Source: Hippopus hippopus (taxonomy: Eukaryota > Mollusca > Bivalvia > Cardiida > Cardiidae). From it: a stretch of DNA of 64,000 bases. Location: assembly GCA_946811185.2 (NCBI GenBank), contig OX328108.1:21833239-21897238 (forward strand). The letters are read 5' to 3'. Position 1 is the first letter of the stretch; each line of letters opens with the position of its first letter. Below are positions 7,673-18,180 of the stretch, piece after piece. The notes beneath the pieces are model-generated. The model had not been told where the DNA came from. It worked only from the letters and a program-made list of their open reading frames with translations, and did no database searches. The translations under genes were made by a program, and so were the position numbers.

Positions 7673-8175
7673 TGGTCGACCACTGTCAAATTTGCTTTCA
7701 ACGATATTACGACATTTATATATAAACCTGTAAGATATTTCTTCATTGTCACTCAATTCTCAAAAAGAAAAAGAAAGTGTCACTCAATTTTCAAAAAAAT
7801 GTGTCAGACAGATACTAAAAACTGTCACACAAATATTAAAAAGTATCACTCATTTTCTTAAAAGTATCACTCATTTTTCAAAAAGGCCACTACCCTCTAC
7901 GTTTTTGTACTTTTAAACGTAAATTCCCGTAGGGTCCGTTTCAAAAAAGTGTCACTCATTTTTCAAAAAGGTCACTACCTTCTACGTTTTTGTACTGTTA
8001 AACGTAATTCCCGTAGGGTCCGTTTCAAAAAAGTGTCACTCATTTTTCAAAAAGTGACACTCATTTTCTAAAAAGTGTCATTCATTTTCTTAAAAGAGTT
8101 ACTCATTTTTCAAAAAGTGTCTATCATTTTCTTAAGAATGTCATTCATTTTCTTAAAAGTGTTACTCATCTGTTG
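7673..8175 (+). repeat. Tandem repeats of a GTGTCACTCATTTTTCAAAA-type monomer
   Basis: From about 7745 to 8170, degenerate copies of GTGTCACTCATTTTTCAAAA of roughly 20-25 bp follow one another. They are interrupted twice by an approximately 85-bp segment containing CTACGTTTTTGTACT and CCCGTAGGGTCCGTTTC (about 7893-7950 and 7975-8030). The array begins about 70 bp after the PolB stop. No gene is visible. Confidence 0.85.
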
Positions 8176-8213
8176 TTCATCTTATTGTATCATGATTGTA
8201 TTGCTTGTAAATA

Positions 8214-8483
8214 AAAAGATATTAAGAATGAATTTCCCTTTGTGTTTTGAGTTAATGAAACAAGCAAGAAATCGTCAACGTTCTCTATTTGATTTACCAG
8301 GTTCCTCCAACGCGTTATAATTAAGCTTTTTTTTTGGGGGGGGGTAAAAAGATATTAAGAATGAATTTCCCTTTGTGTTTTGAGTTAATGAAACAAGCAA
8401 GAAATCGTCAACGTTCTCTATTTGATTTACCAGGTTCCTCCAACGCGTTATAATTAAGCTTTTTTTTTTTTGGGGGGGGGGGG
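8214..8483 (+). repeat. Tandem duplication of ~131 bp ending in T/G homopolymers
   Basis: Two nearly identical copies (about 8214-8344 and 8345-8483) run from AAAAAGATATTAAGAATG to AATTAAGC followed by a T-run and a G-run. The homopolymer lengths differ between the copies. The short open frames across them are by-products of the duplication. Confidence 0.9.
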
Positions 8484-8720
8484 GGAAACACAGCTTTAGT
8501 ATATTTAACACAAACATGATCTAAGAAGATGCAAAAATTATAGGAAAAATGCAAATTTAAAGCTTAATGTGAAAAATGCATGTAAAAACTGTCGTGTTAA
8601 AAGAAAATAAAAGCTGTATGACACCAATACTTTGAATTTTTTACCACTAGGAAAATTTTCAGATATTCAAAGCAATTTAGCTTTTTTGCTTAAATGATTG
8701 ACTCCATCTCTGAAGGAGTC
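8484..8720. other. AT-rich non-coding stretch
   Basis: I see no gene, RNA or clear repeat here. It is A/T-rich DNA with stop codons in every frame. Confidence 0.5.
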
Positions 8721-8784
8721 GAAAATATCGTGAGAAAAGGAGAAAATGCTGGTTACCAGCATTTTCTCCCCCACCCACAATGCT
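8721..8784. repeat. Foldback (palindromic) motif, copy A
   Basis: The arms GGAGAAAATGCTGGT and ACCAGCATTTTCTCC are perfect 15-bp inverted repeats around a single base (about 8739-8769). Outside them lie GAAAATATCGTGAGAAA and CCCACAATGCT, a weaker match. The same palindrome recurs at 9294-9405 and, degenerated, in the 334-bp segment of the long array units. Confidence 0.85.
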
Positions 8785-9293
8785 CCCACATGCTCTTTAC
8801 GTACAACTGTTGGAAAAAAAAACAGCAATGCAAAAGTTACTGTAGCTTATAAAGCTACCTAATAATCGTAATAGAGAGTGTGCATTGAGGCAAGATCAGA
8901 CAATGCAGTAGAGCAGGCTGACCTGAGTAACATGTAAATTGAAGTCATCAGTCATCTTGTCTCCGATTCAAATTAACACCAATGATAAATAAACTGTTAC
9001 CAAACAACCCTGTTTCAAAAATCCCTATTGGAAAAAACGGGAATATGAAAACACTGTGAGAAAATCCAGTAGCCCGCAAATGCTGCTTTCCTCACACTGT
9101 CCCAATCCCTTTAAAGATGATTTCTATCACTCAGACCATATCTACCGGAGATACATATTCAATACAACTACTTCTAATTACTTTAACTCTTTACCAGACG
9201 ACAAAATCGTGGACTTGACTGAAATGAAAGTATTATTTCTTTGCAGACGACAAATCAAATGTGACTTAGAAATTGAAATTTGTTTTGGGAACA
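8785..9293. other. Non-coding stretch inside the element
   Basis: I see no supported gene here. A degenerate relative of the foldback motif may lie at about 9047-9105 (GAAAACACTGTGAGAAAA ... TCCTCACACTGTC). An open frame at 9056-9421 runs through repeat sequence and is not credible. Confidence 0.4.
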
Positions 9294-9405
9294 GTAGAAA
9301 ACATTGTGGGAAAAGTAGAAAATGTTGTAGGAAAAGGAGAAAATGCTGGTTACAAGCATTTTCTCCTTTTACCATCATTCTCCCCTTTTTCCACTATGCT
9401 CTCAA
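9294..9405. repeat. Foldback motif, copy B
   Basis: This copy has 16-bp arms AAAAGGAGAAAATGCT and AGCATTTTCTCCTTTT around a short loop. It is flanked by GTAGAAAACATTGTGGGAA and a second, similar half-arm GTAGAAAATGTTGTAGGAA. It is the most complete of the three types in the window. Confidence 0.8.
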
Positions 9406-9454
9406 AGGGCTTCTTTCGTAGGGTTTTTAGAAGTAGGGATTGTGCGGTAAAAGG

Positions 9455-9793
9455 TTAGATATATATATATAGAATAGTAAGCTCCTTACTAAAGAATTCA
9501 AATAATACTTTAGAATTCATTCCATGTGGAGTAATAGTACCAAGAATGTGCATCCAAGATGTTTCTTTCAATAGTCTTTTCCTGTTATTTGAAACTTTCT
9601 CAATAGACATAAATGTAAAATCATGAATGATATGTCCAGGGGAATTGAAATGTTCTGAAACATTTGTAATCATATCAGGGAAATGTAGAATGTCAAATTT
9701 ATGTTTATTTATACGATTGGCACATTTCTGGTGGGTTTGTCCAACATACTGAAATTTACATTTCTTACATGTAATTAAATATATTATATGTAT
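9455..9793 (-). pseudogene. Penelope-like element fragment: GIY-YIG endonuclease C-terminus
   Basis: The minus strand is open from about 9793 to 9455. It reads IIYLITCKKCKFQYVGQT, then R-x3-H, SEHFNSPGHIIHDFTF, IEKV, R-x5-E-x4-LGTITPHGMN. This is the pattern of the GIY-YIG endonuclease domain at the C-terminus of Penelope-like reverse transcriptases: the CxxC-x3-YVGQT entry, the HFN-PGH core and the LGT-P-G-N end. No reverse transcriptase is present upstream, so this is a truncated relic nested in the Polinton-like element. Confidence 0.8.
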
Positions 9794-9799
9794 TTATAT

Positions 9800-10540
9800 A
9801 TATTACATCAGTAGAAATGCAGGAAAGGTCTTGCTTTATTTAATGCATGCATGATGTAGTACTGCTTGTAAAACAATCAGACACATGAATGGTTAAGCAC
9901 TTAATGGTTGAAATGTTTCAGTATGGGAACTTTTTTTGACATACACACTCTTTACAATGTATTTTACGGATCAGAATCTCTTCTGATTAGTCCACTTCCT
10001 TTTGCAGTTAATTGGTTGTCTAATTTTAGAACGACTGTCTGATTTCTTAACAGGTCATTTTCGTCATGATCTAAACATAGATAACGTGTCCAATCATGTT
10101 TGTCAGTTTATTAACTAGACAACAGGATAAGTAGTTAAAACAATCTGATGCCATTTCTTGTCCTGGTAAATATCATTTCCAGCTTGTTACTCGGTTTATA
10201 AAATTCTCAATGTCAGATATCATAATTGAACGTTTGGGTCATTTTGAAGCGTTTGCCACACCATTTCTCTGTGTCAGTATGGTTTAATCACTTTTGTATT
10301 ACACTATGCATGACTCGTTTGTTGAAAATTACAAAGGCACTTAAATTACATGTTTAAAAGTGCTTTGTGATGATAGAAGTCGAAAATGTGAAATGAAAGT
10401 TTTATACTGAAGTTCTTAACGATAATAAAGTAAATGGAACACCGCAGGGCTTAATGAACTTAATAAATGACGGCCTACTTTATTATCCAATCAAGGACGA
10501 TTTAAATTTAGTCAAATGCAAACGTGTTAAACCATACACT
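9800..10540. other. Non-coding stretch inside the element
   Basis: AT-rich sequence with no recognisable gene, RNA or repeat. A 79-codon frame at 10454-10693 has no family resemblance and overlaps a duplicated segment. Confidence 0.45.
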
Positions 10541-11573
10541 AATACCAGTATGCGTTATAACATATATAAAGCTACTTTTACCTTTTGGTGTTCTTTTATA
10601 GTAATCTTTATAGAAAATGGCGTCATTTCCGGCCTCCGACTCCTCAAAAATGTATTCCTTACCTTCGTAAATGGAGTTCTTAGCAAAAGTTAATACAAAT
10701 AGGTACCAAGATCATGAATATCGATTCATGAACAATGATTTTAGCATTTTTTTGTTAGAGTTACTGCATTAATAGCCTATCTGAAATATTTCAGGTAATA
10801 TTACGATATCACTTTAATCTCTAGGTGAATTCTGAGTTCAAAAGTGACTTATCGTGGTTAGAGACCAACAGTGTTAACGTTTATGAATATTTCTAATAAA
10901 AGGAAAGTTTTGATATGGAGTGGGGAATGTGAACATTATATGGGTAAGTTTTATCTATTTCATCTAATGGTTACAGTAACAGTCTGGTATGCCAGTATCT
11001 TGAAGAATATATTCAACCTACGTATCATTTACACAACGAAAGTTTTAGTTCCACTGGCCAAAGGTCAGCAAGCTTATGTAATGGCCCTATGTCTATCGTG
11101 CGTGTATGCCTGTGTCCGCCCATTGTCTCAATTTTCGAACAACTTCTTCTCATAAACTACGAGGGTTATTTCAAAGGATTTTACCTGTTTTTTTTTTCTT
11201 AATGCTAATGCCAGTGCGTATAATAACATATACAAAGATTTGTTTTTGTTTTTGTCTTGTGCTGATCTTCTATGGTAATTTTTATAGAAAATGAGGTCAT
11301 TTTTAACCGCCATCTCACCAGAATGTATTCGTTACCCCCCATAAATGGATTTCTGAGCGAAAGTTAATACAAGTGGACACAAAGATCACGCAATTCGGTT
11401 CATAACAAACGATTTTTAGCCACTTTTTGTTTAAGTTACTGTATTAATAGCGTATCTAAAATCTTTCAGGCAACGTTACGATCTCACTATGATCTTTAGG
11501 TAAATTTTGACTTCCAATTTGAATTCCAAGCGAAAAATTATCGTGGACAGACACCAAGAACGTAAAAGTCGGT
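10541..11573 (+). repeat. Diverged direct repeat pair (10541-10875 and about 11204-11573)
   Basis: The two segments align in order over about 350 bp. Shared landmarks include TTTATAGAAAATG, AATGTATTC-TTAC, GAAAGTTAATACAA, AAGATCA, TTACTG-ATTAATAG, TTTCAGG and ATTACGAT-TCACT. They differ at many positions and small indels, so this is an old duplication. The copies are about 660 bp apart. Open frames inside are short and not shared between copies, arguing against a gene. Confidence 0.75.
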
Positions 11574-12495
11574 CAGTAAATACAGATTGGAGTCATTTAG
11601 TGTCAGTGGATGTCAAAAGCGCGTATCACCCACAGCTTTAACCCCTGTATATCCGTTGTCATTTAAGTGACACCCACAAAACTATACACTTTCTTAGTCC
11701 GTGTGACAAGGCCATTCCAATGATACCTATATTGATTCGATCTGACTGCAAATAAAAAAGTCGATTTTTCTAGGAAAAGGAGTATCGGCTCTAAAACGGC
11801 TGGGAATTGAACGACAAATACGCAGGTCAAAAGGAAAGAGTAAAGCGTCACGTATCATTTGTCAGGGTTTTCTCAAATTTCATGAATAGAAACTGCCAGA
11901 AATTGAAAGAAAGGGTTGAATACCGATTTCTTTGCTTTGTTTTTCTAAAATGTGGTGCCTTTGCCTACATTTCCTAGAATTAAACTTATCAGTACACGAA
12001 TTCACTTGCTAGAAGGTTGGGTTGTCAAGAAAAAATCATTCCATTGCTGAAAGAAACAACTTCTATAACTTTCGACCAATATCTTACATTTTTGCTAAAT
12101 CTAATCCATTACTAGGGTTATTAATAATATTTATGTAAACATTAACCGGCTCTCTTTATAAGTTACCTTAATCCGATTTCAAGTCAAAAACATTGACATA
12201 TAAATGGGTACTGGACTTTAAAAGGATGATGCGTCTTGTCCAATCTTATTTGAGTCATTTAATTTTTTTAATTTAAAGGGAAACGACTTGATTTTTTTTT
12301 TGTCATTTGCATCATAATCAATGATATAAATAGGTACTAGACATTAATCCATAGGCTGCTTTGCGGGGCTTTATGTGGTTTTACACCCAGTGAAGATCCA
12401 GGAGCCTGCGAGACTGCACAGAACGAGCTACCAGATCTTGAGTCTACTCTGTCCGATACAGTGAGAAATTTTTTGCTAAAAATATTTTGGAAAGA
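11574..12495. other. Non-coding stretch inside the element
   Basis: No supported gene. Short similar phrases such as ATATAAATGGGTACTGGAC (about 12199) and ATATAAATAGGTACTAGAC (about 12324) suggest another old duplication. Confidence 0.4.
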
Positions 12496-12499
12496 GCGA

Positions 12500-12910
12500 T
12501 ACAAGTGACCATGTAATAAAGAACCAGTTTATTGCTGCAAAGTCGTACGCTCTTTTTTACGGGTTTGATTTACCAGAACGGGTTAAAGGGAAGGGGCGTG
12601 ACATTGTAAAGTCTAAATAGGGATAAGCGACGAATTGGGGTGCGATATTGTGAAATATAAACAATAATGAACAAGAAATCGAGTCGTGTCATTGTAAAAT
12701 GTAAACATATTGTGAGTCATTGTATATTTTCTTAACGTAAAACATTGTGAGAACTACCATCGAACAATATAATGTCGTAACACATTCAGGAAATAGGATG
12801 ATTTTTGAGAGAAAATCTCCCTATGTCATTGGCACAGGCACTAATAAAGAACCAATTTATTGCTGCAAAGTCGTATGCTCTTTTTACGGTTTTGCTTTAT
12901 CAGAGCGTAT
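12500..12910 (+). repeat. Diverged direct repeat of ~85 bp (about 12510-12585 and 12837-12910)
   Basis: Both copies contain AATAAAGAACCA, TTTATTGCTGCAAAGTCGTA, GCTCTTTTT and ACGG-TTTG. They are about 330 bp apart. Confidence 0.75.
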
Positions 12911-13127
12911 TTAATAGCAAGATTTTTCCCCATTGTAACAGCCTATCCTGTTGGAAACCTAACAAATCGGATCGGTTTTCATTCTTTGACTCAAAGTATA
13001 AAAAGCTTTCCTTGGGAAAGTCAACAAAAAACAACATATTAAACACACAGACACATAAACATGAACGCATGCATGTACGTACTTTACAAGTTTAAAGATA
13101 TACATACATGCAGAAACGCTTATTACC

Positions 13128-13366
13128 CGAAACCCGATCGGGTAGCTCAGGTAGCTCGTGATCAGAGAGTTGCGGGTTGGATCCCTATTTGAGTTTCAGG
13201 CCTCCCACCTCTGATGCATGTGAGAAAGTTGCCAATGGCTTGGAAAGAAAGTTGTGTTTGTACTGGTGTAAGAAAAGGAAACACACAGATAGGTCCACTG
13301 ACCTCCGTAATATGACATATGCTGTTAAAGCGGTGTTAAACTCGAATACAATACAATACTTACTAC
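13128..13366 (+). mobile_element. tRNA-derived SINE, mollusc-like
   Basis: A Pol III box A (TAGCTCAGGTAG, 13143-13154) and box B (GGTTGGATCCC, 13175-13185) lie at tRNA spacing. A non-tRNA body of about 160 bp follows, then a tail with GTTAAAGCGGTGTTAAAC and AATACAATACAATAC. This head, body and short-motif tail is a SINE. From memory the 'AAAGCGG-GTTAAAC' end is typical of molluscan SINEs. The box B variant (GG for GT-TC) suggests an old copy. Confidence 0.75.
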
Positions 13367-14410
13367 CACAAAACTCATTTTATAGTGTAACTGATTAGTG
13401 AGAATGAATTACATAATAAGTGAATTGTGCAATTTGATATTAGTTTACACCGCTCGAAAAAGAAAGAAAAAAAAACTGAAGACGTAGTGAATGGGGAATT
13501 TATCTTTTAAAGCTTGTAAAATATTTTGATAAAATATTTCTCGTTTGATAAATGACTTTTCTTTTTTCGCAATGTTCTTGTTCCACCTCAACATGGTGTG
13601 TGGGTGTGTGTTTAAGGGTGTATATGACATATAAATCGCGCCAAAACCGAGTCTCATTAGCATGGCTGAATAGTTATACGGGGTCGCGGACTCGTCCCGT
13701 ACCAGCGGACAAGTTCATTAGTCAGTGTTAAATAACAGTCAGGGGTTTAGGGATGATAATAAAAAAAGTTTGTACCGGAAAAGAAATACTAGAACACTAA
13801 CTCTGGTTATACGTACATAATTAAATGTAATTGAAAAACGATGTTAAACCCGCTCTTAATACAAGTAACTTTGTTCCTTCATTTATGAAGGCTCTTTTCA
13901 CCTTAAGTGTTGATAAACATAACGTAAAACGAAATACGACATTTTCCGATCTCATCTCCTTTAAGATTTCAAATTTGTTTACTAACTATAAATCTCAATT
14001 ACTTTAACAAATAGATACTACGAGTGTGCTTTAATCATGTTTAAAATATAAGGATAATACGTTTTCTTTTTCCCACAGTGTTTTCCGAATCATACATTAA
14101 ATCGAGTAATTTGATCATAGTTATCAGACGGTGTCTTTCACGAATAAAGTTTGAGTAATTTCTCTTTTTCCCACAATGTTTTTACTGCATCAGTATCTCT
14201 TTTCCCCACAATGTTTTTACTGCATCAGTACCTCTATCACAATTTTGAATAAAAGTTAGCACTGAATTTTGTTAACTTCTTTCATAGTGTACTTTAATGA
14301 TACATTTCTTGTCTGGACACGCTTCTTGTACTTTTTGCCACAGGGTAAACTGTTACTACGCAAATTTTGTATTTGGTCCTGGAATAAACGACTTTAACGG
14401 TATGATATTG
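13367..14410. other. AT-rich non-coding stretch before the right terminal repeat
   Basis: No gene is visible. Around 14074-14231 the complement of AAAACATTGTGGGAAAA occurs three times. Two of these are in a perfect-looking tandem pair of about 35 bp (14162-14197 and 14198-14231, each ending ACTGCATCAGTA). The same word lies in both terminal repeats (about 1363 and 15650) and in the foldback motif. Confidence 0.55.
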
Positions 14411-14631
14411 AGGAAAGGTGGGGGGGGGGTCGCGCTGCATGTTCTGTGAAGTCTAATCTGATCTACATCGTCCACAAAAGGTCAGTGAGTCGCGATTAGC
14501 AGCCAAAGGGCTAATAACAATTGGTGGGTCGCGCCGTCTAATCTTGATCTACACTGTCGGTAAAAAGTCCGCGAGTCGCGACCGGTCAAAGGGTTAAATA
14601 ATAATTTGGGGCAGAAAGTTATGCTCTCAGT

Positions 14632-16000
14632 AAATGTTTAAAGACATCGCAGTAAAATTTATATAACGCAATAACTGACAAAAAGAAACTTAACAATAAT
14701 AATTGGACGGCTGCATGTTCTTTGTAGTCTGATCTTGATCTACACTGTCCTCAAAAGGTCAGTGAGTGGCGCTTGGCAATTAAAAGGGTTAATAATAATT
14801 TGGGGCGGAAAGTCAATAATTGTTTAAAGACATCGTAGTAAAATTTATATAATGAAATAACCGACAAAAAGAAACTTGACTGGACACGTTTGAACGAGAT
14901 TAAACGTACTGCTCACATCCTTTACATCAATAACCTCCAATAACCCAAATATTGCTGTTTCAAAGTTATGATTTAGGGGGAAATAATATTACCTTATCGT
15001 GTTCTGTGTAGTATGATCTTGATCTACACTTAAATTTTCAATTCGACATCAATAACCGAAATATTGATCTACACTGTCCGCAACAAACATTAAAGCGCAT
15101 GTTCTTCTGCAGTCAGACTTTGATCTACAGTGCCTGTAAAAGGTCAGTGAGTCGCGCGCAACAGCTAAAGGATTAATAATAATTGGACGGCTGCATATTC
15201 TTTGTAGTCTGATCTTGATCTACACTGTCCGCAACAAACATTAAAGCGCATGTTCTTCTGCAGTCAGACTTTGATCTACAGTGCCCGTAAAAGGTCAGTG
15301 AGTCGCGCGCAACAGCTAAAGGGTTAATAATAATTGGGGGGCTCGCGCAGCATGTTCTGCGCAGTCTAATCTTGATCTACACTAGCCGCAACAAAGATCA
15401 AACTGAATGTTCTGTGCAGTCTGATCTTCATCTACACAAAGGGTTAATTATAATTAGAAGGTCGCTCAGCATGTTCTGTGTAGTCTGATCTTGATCTACA
15501 CTGTCCTTAACAAAGATCAAACTGCATATCCTGTACAGTCTAAGCTCGATCTACATCGTCCATAAAAGGTCAGTTAGTCGCGCTTACCAGCCAATAGGTT
15601 TATAATAATTAAAAGGTGGTGGGTTTTATCTCAATACCTCGTCCAACCATCTTTTTTCCCACAATGTTTTTACCATTTATCAGAGCTTCAAATTTCGTAC
15701 CAATAAGGTTTTTCAAATAATGTATACATTGTCTTCACTTTAAAGACACAATCAAATTACATCTTTAATCAGTCTTCATATACCTCAAAGTATCTTTAGG
15801 CGGATTAAGTACCAATCACCAATATTTGAAAAGCACTTAAAGACGAGTGGCGCTATTGAAAAACAATTCAAATAGATGACATCATAATAACCCGTATACT
15901 ACACAGTAGGTTAGTCTTCATGGTGAAACAAGTTTCAACATGTATGTTTCTATAACAACCTAGCATCTTTGTTTACAAGCAAAGAGACGCTATTACTACT
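14632..16000 (-). repeat. Right terminal inverted repeat
   Basis: This is the reverse complement of 1031-2395, ending ACTACT at the tip. It carries the mirror set of TGTAG-N12-CTACA motifs. Between about 14420 and 14632 the arms are recognisably related but diverged, with an added G-run near 14420. Confidence 0.92.
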
Positions 16001-16006
16001 TGGGCA
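16001..16006 (+). repeat. Right target site duplication TGGGCA
   Basis: Directly follows the element's terminal ACTACT and continues into TGTAAATGGATTAAC, the normal continuation of the array unit. Confidence 0.97.
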
Positions 16007-16846
16007 TGTAAATGGATTAACAACCTTTTCTTTCACAGTTGTATCAAACCAATAAAAACTACCGTCAAACAGTTATTTATTGATGATTTTTTTTATCCTA
16101 AATTTTGCTGTTCTTTGCTCGCCGGTGAAATATTAAGCTTTATATATATATATTAAATTCTACATGGAAATTTTGGGCGATTGCTGTATCATATCATGTT
16201 TGCTTATGAAAAAGAAGAAATAGTTTTTCTTCAAGCACGAAGGAGTTCATAATTTTGTTGTGTGGTTAATGGATAAACGTTTAATTATTTTCCCACTTTC
16301 CAGGATATGTGAAGCTTTCGATACGAGTGTCGAGAAGTCCTATATTCTCCTGTATTTTTTGGTCTAACAGCACTACGAACTAATTCCGGGTCGTAGTAGT
16401 CAAAAGAAGTCCAAAACAGGCAGCGAGCGCTTCGCCTTATTATTATTATTTTTTTTTTTGCCGGGGTTTGGGGGTTCAGAGATAGTGAAAGGACAGGTCC
16501 GAAATATATTTCTAGTGTTGATTTGATGATATCTTTGAAAAGTGACTGCAACTTTTTTTATTTTTTGAGAACTATTTTGGTCATGTTTCCAGAAAAGTAG
16601 CATTTCTACCATCCGAAAAGGCCTTCGTTAACAGTTTTTTTTACTAATCATAGTATACGATCTTCGTAAGAGAGGCCCCGACTTGCAGTTAATGGGTTAA
16701 ATATTGTATAAAGAGGGGGGAGGAGGATTTATATTTGAAATGAGGGAAATGAGGGTTTGGGGTCATTGACAATTCTTGAAAATGGACTTTCTTTTGAATT
16801 GGTTTGGCTCTTAAAAGGGCCGTTTTGAAGAAAACGACTTGAATAA

Positions 16847-17176
16847 TTATTCAGAGTCGGAAGAATAATCTGAGTCGGACGCCTGCACGATTTCCACGGA
16901 TTCGTTGAACAGCTCCCGGCGAAGTTCGGCAACCTGGTCAGCTTTGCAATAGGCATAATCATAATACATGTTGCGTGCTCCTTCAATGACAGCAAGTTTC
17001 AGTCGAAGGTTATAGCGGAACGATCTGTTGTTTGCACGTTTTGCCATCTTGTAGCGTTTCTGCACCTCGCCTAGACGTTGGTTCAGCAAGACGATCTGGT
17101 CGCAGGCTTTTCTAAAACGTCGTTCAGTATCACTTAAAGTGAATCGTTTGTCAAGAGCTTTCATTCTTGAAGGCAT
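16847..17176 (-). CDS. Array gene copy 2 (109 aa)
   Basis: First copy right of the inserted element. It encodes the majority protein. Stem-loop 16806-16821, TATA box 17236-17243, upstream palindrome 17370-17383. The promoter has CTATTAAC and TAATATACTC variants shared only with copy 4. The spacer on its 3' side is the short form, lacking the 334-bp segment (junction at 16239/16240). Confidence 0.85.
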   Translation of the reverse strand: MPSRMKALDKRFTLSDTERRFRKACDQIVLLNQRLGEVQKRYKMAKRANNRSFRYNLRLKLAVIEGARNMYYDYAYCKADQVAELRRELFNESVEIVQASDSDYSSDSE

Positions 17177-17626
17177 GTTGATGTTGTATCGATTTGGATA
17201 GCTAGTTGCTATTAACTTTTACGGTAGGCTCGGGCTATATATATTCTCGCATGGTCTAAGACTAATATACTCAAAATGCCAATGTCATATTATGACACCT
17301 AAACATTGTGCCAAAATGAGTTGACACTTAGCTAATTACGCACACGACTTTAGAACAACATCCTCGTTTGCTAATCGATTAGCCACGTGGGCATGTAAAT
17401 GGATTAACAACCTTTTCTTTCACAGTTCTATCAAACCAATAAAAACTACCGTCAAACAGTTATTTATTGATGATTTTTTTTATCCTAAATTTTGCTGTTC
17501 TTTGCTTGCCGGTGAAATATTAAGCTTTATATATATATATTAAATTCTACATGCAAATTTTGGGCGATTGCTGTATCATATCATGTTTGCTTCTGAAAAA
17601 GAAGAAATAGTTTTTCTTCAAGCACG

Positions 17627-17960
17627 ATTTATTTCAGACTCGAGGAAAGACCGGAAAAAACTACCCGAGCAATATTCATAGTTGATATGTTCTTCAGTTA
17701 CACATACTTTCATGTATTACTGAAAACAGCAGATACCGTAGGTTTCACTAAATAGACAGATTCTGTTAGAATGACATCAACCCTTTCCCAAACAATCCCG
17801 ACTTTTAACAGCCCTGAGAGAGAAGACTGTAGAAAACGTTGTGGGAAGATGCGGTAACCAGCATTTTCTCCTTTTTCTACGATGTTTTCTATCTAATCAA
17901 ATACAAGTTCCACAATTGGGGCCGCGTTTGATTTTGTCATTTGCAAAGGCTTTGGATACG
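17627..17960 (+). repeat. 334-bp spacer segment present in long units only (first example)
   Basis: Long units have this segment between ...AAGCACG and AAGGAGTTC. Short units join those two directly. The segment ends in ACG, repeating the ACG just before it, so it is either an insertion with a 3-bp duplication or, in the short units, a deletion across 3-bp microhomology. It includes GTAGAAAACGTTGTGGGAA...ACCAGCATTTTCTCC (about 17829-17893), a degenerate copy of the foldback motif found in the Polinton-like element. No inverted termini are visible. Confidence 0.85.
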
Positions 17961-18165
17961 AAGGAGTTCATAATTTTGTTGTGTGGTTAATGGATAAACG
18001 TGTAATTATTTTCCCACTTTCCAGGATATGTGAAGCTTTCGATACGAGTGTCGAGAAGTCCTATATTTTCCTGTATTTTTTGGTCTAACAGCACTACGAA
18101 CTCTTTCCGGGTCGTAGTAGTCAAAAGAAGTCCAAAATAGGCAGCGAGCGCTTCGCCTTATTATT

Positions 18166-18180
18166 ATTTTTTTTTACCGG
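18166..18180 (+). repeat. Variable triplet/poly-T microsatellite (example)
   Basis: Each unit has a run of TTC and TTA triplets followed by poly-T, just after GCGAGCGCTTCGCC. The composition varies from unit to unit (for example TTCTTCTTCTTATT at about 36800 against TTCTTATTATTATTATT at about 47140). It accounts for most length differences between units and tags related units. Confidence 0.85.

Larger units (their letters stand above)
1031..16000 (+). mobile_element. Polinton/Maverick-type element, 14,970 bp, PolB-only
   Basis: The element has exact boundaries, 5'-AG...CT-3' termini (AGTAGTAATAGCG at the left tip and its complement at the right), a 6-bp target duplication and inverted repeats of about 1.37 kb. 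It encodes a protein-primed type B DNA polymerase. These are family hallmarks of Polintons/Mavericks. Of the usual Polinton gene set I see only PolB and one small unrecognised gene. There is no recognisable retroviral-type integrase, FtsK-like ATPase, adenain-type protease, or major or minor capsid gene. The copy is probably non-autonomous and depends on integrase supplied elsewhere, while its PolB may have been active until recently. Confidence 0.93.

Noticed and set aside
10454..11294. Several 60-95 codon plus-strand frames between 10.4 and 11.3 kb
   Set aside because: They overlap an old direct duplication, are not shared by its two copies, and resemble no Polinton gene.
13177..13398. A 73-codon frame at the SINE
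   Set aside because: It lies almost wholly in the SINE body and has no protein-like features.
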